Part shown: in pieces, positions 5,954-9,751 of the stretch | Layout: each line of letters opens with the position of its first letter | How positions within the stretch are numbered: position 1 is the first letter of the stretch | DNA from: JAAFKA01 sp043748455 | Lineage (GTDB): Bacteria > Bacteroidota > Bacteroidia > Cytophagales > Thermoflexibacteraceae | Assembly (NCBI GenBank): GCA_043748455.1 | Contig: JAYTNF010000110.1 | Coordinates: 1-9,751 of the forward strand | Reading direction: 5' to 3' | DNA length: 9,751 nt | The notes under the pieces: generated by a model | Told to the model about the DNA's origin: nothing | Seen by the model: the letters and a program-made list of their open reading frames with translations, nothing else | Databases searched by the model: none | Made by a program: the position numbers and the translations under genes

Positions 5954-7957
5954 TTACAAACCAATGATTTCCGCCAATTCTAACCAACGCATACTTTTAT
6001 CATCAACCATATTGCCAATATCTTCCAGACGTTTGCTCATTTTTGAAATTTCGTTATAATCTGTAATGCCGTTGCTTAATTTTGCTGTTAAAGTCAATTT
6101 TTCAGCTTCAAGTTCGGCTATTTCTTTTTCCAATTTTTCATATTCTTGTTTGTCTTTAAATGAAACTTTTACTTTACTTTTTATTGCAACTTGTTCCACC
6201 TGTTTTGACGAATTTATAGAATTTCCATTAAAATTTTCGTTAGAATTGCTATTTGTTGAATATGATTTTGAATGATTATTTGTATTTGCTTTGCTATTAA
6301 AGTTATTATTTGCAGAATTATTTGATGAATTATTAGCAATCATTGTAGCACGTTTTGCATCTGCCAAACGTATAGATTCTTCTTCTGCCAAAGTTTCACG
6401 ATAATCTGTATAATTTCCAGGGAAATCTCTAATCACACCTCCACCCTCGAACACAAATAAATGGTCAACAAGTCTATCCATAAAATAACGGTCATGCGAC
6501 ACCAACACCAAAACCCCTTTAAATCCTAAAAGATAATCTTCCAAAATATTCAATGTTTTAATATCAAAATCATTTGTTGGCTCATCAAGAATAAGAAAAT
6601 TTGGATTTGTTATCAACACTTGCAATAATTGCAAACGGCGTTTTTCACCACCACTCAACTTATAAACAGGACTATATTGTGTGGCAGGCGGAAACTCAAA
6701 ATGTGTAAGCAAAACAGAAGCAGAAATAGCTTCGCCAGTACCTGTTGTGATGACTTCGGCAATATCTTTAACAACGTCAATAACTCTTTTATCAGGGGCT
6801 AATTTAATTTCATTTTGGGTATAATAACCCATAACTGTATTATCTCCACGACTAATAGCACCTTTATCAGGCTGAATGGTATTTGTCAATAAATTAAGAA
6901 ATGTAGATTTTCCAACGCCATTTTTGCCAACAATGCCTACTCTATCTTGTTTTTTAAATATATAATCAAATTTATTTAGCAAAATTTGCTCACCGTATGA
7001 TTTACTAATTCCGTCTAATTCCATAATTTTATTTCCACTTCTTGCCATTCCAACATTGATATCAAGAGAAGAACCCGAAATATTTTGAGATGCCCTTTCT
7101 TTAATATCATCAAAAGCATCAACCCGATATTTTGCTTTTGTGCCTCTTGCTTTGGGTTGTCTTTTTATCCATTCATATTCTCTTTTCATTAAATTACGTG
7201 CTTTTTCAACCTCTGATTGTTTTGCCTCCATTCTTTCATGCTTTTTTTCGAGGTAATAACCATAATTTCCGTTATAACGATACATATTTCCGTTTTCTAA
7301 TTCAAAAATAACAGTTGTAACTTTATCTAAGAAATAACGGTCGTGAGTAATTAATAATAAGGTTTGATTTGCAGTATTTAATGTGTTTTCGAGCCACTCA
7401 ATAGTATCTAAATCCAAGTGATTGGTTGGTTCATCGAGAATCAATAAATCAGGTTTGCTAAACAACAGCTTTGCAAGTGCCACTCTTTTTCGTTGCCCAC
7501 CAGAAAGTTGCCCAATTTTTTTATCTATATTATCTACTCCCAATTTACCAAGAATTTGCCTAATTTCATTTTCAATATCCCAAGCTGCAAGATTGTCCAT
7601 CTTTTCGGCTGCGGCAATTAAACGGTCAGAATCTTCTAACAACAACGATTCTTCATATTCTGTAATAGCATTTAAGATGGGATTATCACCATTAAAAACA
7701 GCTTGCCAGATTGTAAAATCTTCGGGCAAGTTTGGTTGTTGGTTCAAATAACCTACAGTCATGCCTTTTCTTAACGATATATTTCCGCTATCAACAGGAA
7801 TATCGCCAGCAATAAGGCTTAGAAGTGTACTTTTCCCACAACCATTGATGCCAACTATTGCAGCTTTGTCGCCTTGACTGATGCCAAAAGTGAGGTTTTC
7901 AAATAAGATTTTTTCAGAAAATGATTTCGATACTGCGTCTACAGAGATAAGATTCAT
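5954..7957 (-). CDS. ABC-F family ATPase, Uup-like
   Basis: A 667-residue soluble ATPase with two nucleotide-binding domains and no membrane segment, which is the ABC-F plan (ribosome-associated, translation or ribosome-assembly related; Uup is also linked to DNA stability in E. coli). The first domain has Walker A GINGCGKST (36-44), signature LSGGQ (151-155), Walker B LLILDEPTNHLD (171-182) and switch His205. The second has Walker A GKNGVGKST (344-352), signature LSGGE (434-438), Walker B FLILDEPTNDFD (454-465) and His488. All catalytic glutamates (Glu176, Glu459) are present. The interdomain linker is about 235-305. A C-terminal coiled coil (about 602-664), as in Uup, follows an Asn/Ser-rich stretch at 540-585. 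Start ATG at 7955-7957. TACCTTTG lies just upstream as a likely -7 element. I leave the symbol blank because orthology to uup is not proven. Confidence 0.92.
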   Translation of the reverse strand: MNLISVDAVSKSFSEKILFENLTFGISQGDKAAIVGINGCGKSTLLSLIAGDIPVDSGNISLRKGMTVGYLNQQPNLPEDFTIWQAVFNGDNPILNAITEYEESLLLEDSDRLIAAAEKMDNLAAWDIENEIRQILGKLGVDNIDKKIGQLSGGQRKRVALAKLLFSKPDLLILDEPTNHLDLDTIEWLENTLNTANQTLLLITHDRYFLDKVTTVIFELENGNMYRYNGNYGYYLEKKHERMEAKQSEVEKARNLMKREYEWIKRQPKARGTKAKYRVDAFDDIKERASQNISGSSLDINVGMARSGNKIMELDGISKSYGEQILLNKFDYIFKKQDRVGIVGKNGVGKSTFLNLLTNTIQPDKGAISRGDNTVMGYYTQNEIKLAPDKRVIDVVKDIAEVITTGTGEAISASVLLTHFEFPPATQYSPVYKLSGGEKRRLQLLQVLITNPNFLILDEPTNDFDIKTLNILEDYLLGFKGVLVLVSHDRYFMDRLVDHLFVFEGGGVIRDFPGNYTDYRETLAEEESIRLADAKRATMIANNSSNNSANNNFNSKANTNNHSKSYSTNSNSNENFNGNSINSSKQVEQVAIKSKVKVSFKDKQEYEKLEKEIAELEAEKLTLTAKLSNGITDYNEISKMSKRLEDIGNMVDDKSMRWLELAEIIGL

Positions 7958-7973
7958 TAGAAGTATTTTTTTG

Positions 7974-7981
7974 CAAAGGTA
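7974..7981 (-). promoter_or_regulatory. Candidate -7 promoter element for the ABC-F gene
   Basis: The minus strand reads TACCTTTG, an exact match to TAnnTTTG, followed by C. It lies 16 bases before the ATG, which would give a leader of only about 10 nt. No TTG or TTTG is found at the expected -33 distance. Instead the palindrome at 7993-8008 occupies part of that region. Confidence 0.45.
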
Positions 7982-7992
7982 GCAATATTTTG

Positions 7993-8008
7993 TAAATACT
8001 TGTATTTA
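7993..8008. promoter_or_regulatory. 16-bp palindrome upstream of the ABC-F -7 element (possible operator)
   Basis: TAAATACTTGTATTTA reads as two 7-bp inverted arms around TT. It sits 11 bp upstream of the TACCTTTG element in the direction of transcription, in the region where RNA polymerase would contact DNA. Position and symmetry suit a dimeric regulator, but AT-rich palindromes of this size occur by chance. Confidence 0.3.
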
Positions 8009-8026
8009 TTTGTGAGATAATTTTGT

Positions 8027-8047
8027 CATTCTGAACTTGCGAAGAAT
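8027..8047 (+). repeat. Intergenic repeat core, copy 2 (CATTCTGAACTTGC)
   Basis: ATTCT (8028-8032) and AGAAT (8043-8047) form a small stem around GAACTTGCGA. The first 14 bases match copy 1 at 5888-5901 with one change. It lies upstream of the ABC-F promoter region and downstream of the lipoprotein gene. This is probably a dispersed repeat of the genome. Confidence 0.55.
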
Positions 8048-8077
8048 CTGATGTTATGGTGTCAAAATTAATTATTC

Positions 8078-8168
8078 AGATATTTTTATTTTTGAGAATA
8101 TCTAAATAAGGTTTAAAGAGTAACATACCCTTATTTAGATTTTATGCTAAAACATCTAAATAAGGGTA
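8078..8168. repeat. Cluster of alternative inverted repeats downstream of the lipoprotein gene
   Basis: Segments A, 8100-8111 (ATCTAAATAAGG); B, 8128-8140 (CCCTTATTTAGAT); and C, 8154-8166 (ATCTAAATAAGGG). B is complementary to both A and C. B and C extend to a 15-bp perfect stem (8126-8140 with 8154-8168) around a 13-base loop; A and B give a 12-bp perfect stem. A further 7-bp inverted repeat (AGATATT 8078-8084, AATATCT 8097-8103) overlaps A. The cluster begins 3 bases after the lipoprotein stop codon, in the gene's own direction. No U run follows either stem on either strand, so it is not a standard intrinsic terminator. Confidence 0.65.
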
Positions 8169-8171
8169 AAA

Positions 8172-8744
8172 TTATAATATAATTTTAAATTTACCTTCTG
8201 ATAAATTTATTATAGAGTTGCTGCTGTTAGCAACACTAAAAGTTTTTGCATTAAAAACTCCCTCCATTAAGTTTTTTTCAACTTTTGTAAACACGATATA
8301 ACCCCCAAGAGCATCATCATTATCTGATTTAGCAGAAACATACTCTTTATGATTTAGCCAATAAGAAATACGTGTTTTTGTCAAATCTTTTGTTTGATTT
8401 CCAAAACTATATATAGGCAATTCTGAATAATTTAATCCAATATAGTAATATTTGCCAACAACAAATTTTTCTGTTGGATTTTTGGGGTTAGCTACAACAT
8501 TAAAAGCAAGAGAAGTATTATTTTCAGGATTAGCAAAATGAATTTCTGCAAGCCAACCATGATAGTTTTCTTGCGAGCAGCTATAAGATACAGATGGAAA
8601 TCTAACTTCAATACCATCTATTTTAGCAGTAGCTTCGCCTTGTGGAATAATGATGTTGTCGACTGATTCAGTATTTTTATCTGTGCAACCTAATAAAAAA
8701 GATAGAGATAAAAATAAGGTTATGATTTTTATTGAATTTTTCAT
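8172..8744 (-). CDS. Lipoprotein of unknown function
   Basis: A 190-residue protein with a signal peptide (Met1 to about residue 16, after two lysines) ending in the lipobox SFLLGC, so Cys20 would be lipidated by signal peptidase II processing. The residues after Cys20 are TDKNTES, so inner-membrane retention by Asp at +2 does not apply, and outer-membrane location is likely. The mature part looks all-beta: GEATAKIDGIEVRFPSVSYS (36-55), a block GGYIVFTKVEKNLMEGVFNA (147-166) and a final INLSEGKFKIIL (179-190). The GYIVFT..GVFNAKTFS..I.LSEGKF pattern is reminiscent of the short DUF6252-like Bacteroidota lipoproteins, which have no known function. I only suggest that kinship. Cys56 is the only other cysteine. 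The upstream gene on the same strand ends 126 bp away. I found no clear promoter between. Confidence 0.75.
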   Translation of the reverse strand: MKNSIKIITLFLSLSFLLGCTDKNTESVDNIIIPQGEATAKIDGIEVRFPSVSYSCSQENYHGWLAEIHFANPENNTSLAFNVVANPKNPTEKFVVGKYYYIGLNYSELPIYSFGNQTKDLTKTRISYWLNHKEYVSAKSDNDDALGGYIVFTKVEKNLMEGVFNAKTFSVANSSNSIINLSEGKFKIIL

Positions 8745-8870
8745 GCTATAAGGGGTTTAATGTGCGAATGATAAACAAGCCCTAAAATATATAAACATTT
8801 ATTTTTAGATATTCTAGGACTTACAATCTATGTTAATGAAATATTAAAGACTTTGATACTAATAACCTTT
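8745..8870. other. Intergenic spacer with no recognisable element
   Basis: The 126 bases between the truncated right-edge gene and the lipoprotein gene are AT-rich. I see no exact TAnnTTTG element, strong hairpin or small gene in them. Weak AT-rich complementarity exists but is not convincing. Confidence 0.4.
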
Positions 8871-9751
8871 CTACCAAACTGGGCTTGTAGAGTACAAACC
8901 TTGTGAGTGTCCACTATTCTGAACTTTTGCATAATAATTAGAAGCATTAGCGGTAATGGATACTGTTGTAATAATTGCAGGTACACCAAAAGAATCTATT
9001 AAGAGTGGCAGTTCATTAGCATTATTTCTTGAGGCATTTTTATTACTTGGATAACGAGTTGTTACATATGAAGGTAAGCTAAGAACTTGAATTGTAGAAG
9101 CTAAATTTGAAATAGACATATTCATAGTTTCGCCACCTTTATACCAAGAATAATAACTACTACTCCAATAATATATGTCTATTTGTGTATAAACCCAAAT
9201 ATTGCTACTGTTACCATTATAATCAACAGAGTTGCACATAGCAAACCTTATTTTACGTTGTCCTCCAAAATCAGTTGAATAAGTACGACTTTGGCTTTCA
9301 TCTGTACCTCCTGGACTAATATTAGTAGTATTTATAGTCTTAACATTTCCCTTTTTATCTGTTGGGTTTTGCATAGGTGCAGTAGCTGCAAATTGTAAAT
9401 CTGCTTTTGCAGTACCTTGTTTAAGAGCTGCTAATTGCTTTTCATCATTTTGCAATACCATATACTTTTGCCCATTTGCATACCAAACTAAGGTATCGCC
9501 AATTTGTATTTCTTGGTTAGCATTTAATAATTTTTTCATAGGAGGCGAAAGAAAATCTAAGTCTGCTGACTTTCTTTTTTCTGGATATGCTTTAATATCA
9601 GCACTAAGAGCTATAAAATTAGCATTTTTTGCTGTTTCAAACAAGTTTTTTGCTTCTTTTTCGGGATTGTTAAAAAGATAAGTAATAGTTTCCCAATACT
9701 CTTGAGAGTTTCTAAAAACTAATCTACCATTTTGGAATGAAGTTTTATCAT
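8871..9751 (-). CDS. Unrecognised protein, C-terminal 292 residues, start beyond window edge
   Basis: The frame is open from the right edge to TAG at 8871-8873. The codon at 9642-9644 that could be read as a start is TTG (Leu), with 35 further in-frame codons before it, so this is one truncated gene. The visible protein begins DKTSFQNGRLVFRNSQEYWETI (codons 9749 to 9684), then about 80 residues including KLLNANQEIQIGDTLVWYANGQKYMVL, a Thr/Pro/Gly-rich stretch (about 130-155) and a Tyr/Ser/Asn-rich C-terminal domain with IWVYTQIDIYYWSSSYYSWYKGG. The opening and the 'EIQIGDT' stretch resemble secreted hypothetical proteins of Bacteroidota. I cannot name the family. No membrane helix, catalytic motif or type IX sorting signal is evident. 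The N-terminal signal peptide, if any, is outside the window. Confidence 0.75.
   Translation of the reverse strand, partial: DKTSFQNGRLVFRNSQEYWETITYLFNNPEKEAKNLFETAKNANFIALSADIKAYPEKRKSADLDFLSPPMKKLLNANQEIQIGDTLVWYANGQKYMVLQNDEKQLAALKQGTAKADLQFAATAPMQNPTDKKGNVKTINTTNISPGGTDESQSRTYSTDFGGQRKIRFAMCNSVDYNGNSSNIWVYTQIDIYYWSSSYYSWYKGGETMNMSISNLASTIQVLSLPSYVTTRYPSNKNASRNNANELPLLIDSFGVPAIITTVSITANASNYYAKVQNSGHSQGLYSTSPVW

Noticed and set aside
7422..7751. A 109-residue + strand open frame
   Set aside because: It lies antisense within the well-supported ABC-F gene and shows no recognisable motif.
8100..8166. CRISPR array
   Set aside because: There are only three 12-13 base units, one of them inverted, with unequal gaps and no cas genes nearby.
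8100..8168. Intrinsic terminator of the lipoprotein gene
   Set aside because: The stems are followed by no U run on either strand, so I list it as a repeat cluster with unknown function.
8871..9644. A complete 257-residue gene starting at 9644
   Set aside because: The codon is TTG and the frame continues 35 codons further to the window edge with protein-like sequence.

Overview
The window is AT-rich DNA from a member of the Bacteroidota, probably an environmental lineage. The evidence is: (i) promoter-like sites of the Bacteroidota type (TTG, about 20 bp, TAnnTTTG) with no Shine-Dalgarno sequences; (ii) a RprY-like OmpR-family regulator; (iii) a DUF420 membrane protein beside a small CxxC protein; and (iv) a lipoprotein and an unrecognised protein of the kind common in this phylum. 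I cannot place it below phylum level.

Layout, left to right. The left edge carries the last 72 codons of a sensor histidine kinase (+). It converges on a membrane-anchored TPR protein (-), and a tandemly repeated, palindromic spacer lies between the two stop codons. The TPR gene diverges from a 917-residue GH63/MGH1-like glycoside hydrolase (+); their putative promoters lie back-to-back in the 178-bp gap. Next comes a + strand series: a five-helix DUF420 protein (cytochrome-oxidase-biogenesis type), an 88-residue exported CxxC protein with one membrane helix, and an OmpR-family response regulator. A 37-bp near-palindrome sits immediately before the regulator's true start. Then a convergent 221-bp spacer holds two hairpins. 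The - strand half carries a Uup-type ABC-F ATPase with an Asn/Ser-rich linker, a 190-residue lipoprotein of unknown function, and the C-terminal 292 residues of an unrecognised protein that runs off the right edge.

The genes are mostly housekeeping or accessory and do not form one clear system. The closest to a functional unit is the DUF420/CxxC pair, which suggests respiratory-oxidase assembly or periplasmic thiol/metal handling, with the response regulator 83 bp downstream. The spacers are the more unusual part. They hold several inverted repeats, two copies of a CATTCT(G/A)AACTTGC repeat core on either side of the ABC-F gene, and a three-segment region after the lipoprotein gene in which the middle segment can pair with either neighbour. 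I see no CRISPR array, tRNA, rRNA, insertion sequence, phage gene or recognisable defence system, and I do not claim a new system.
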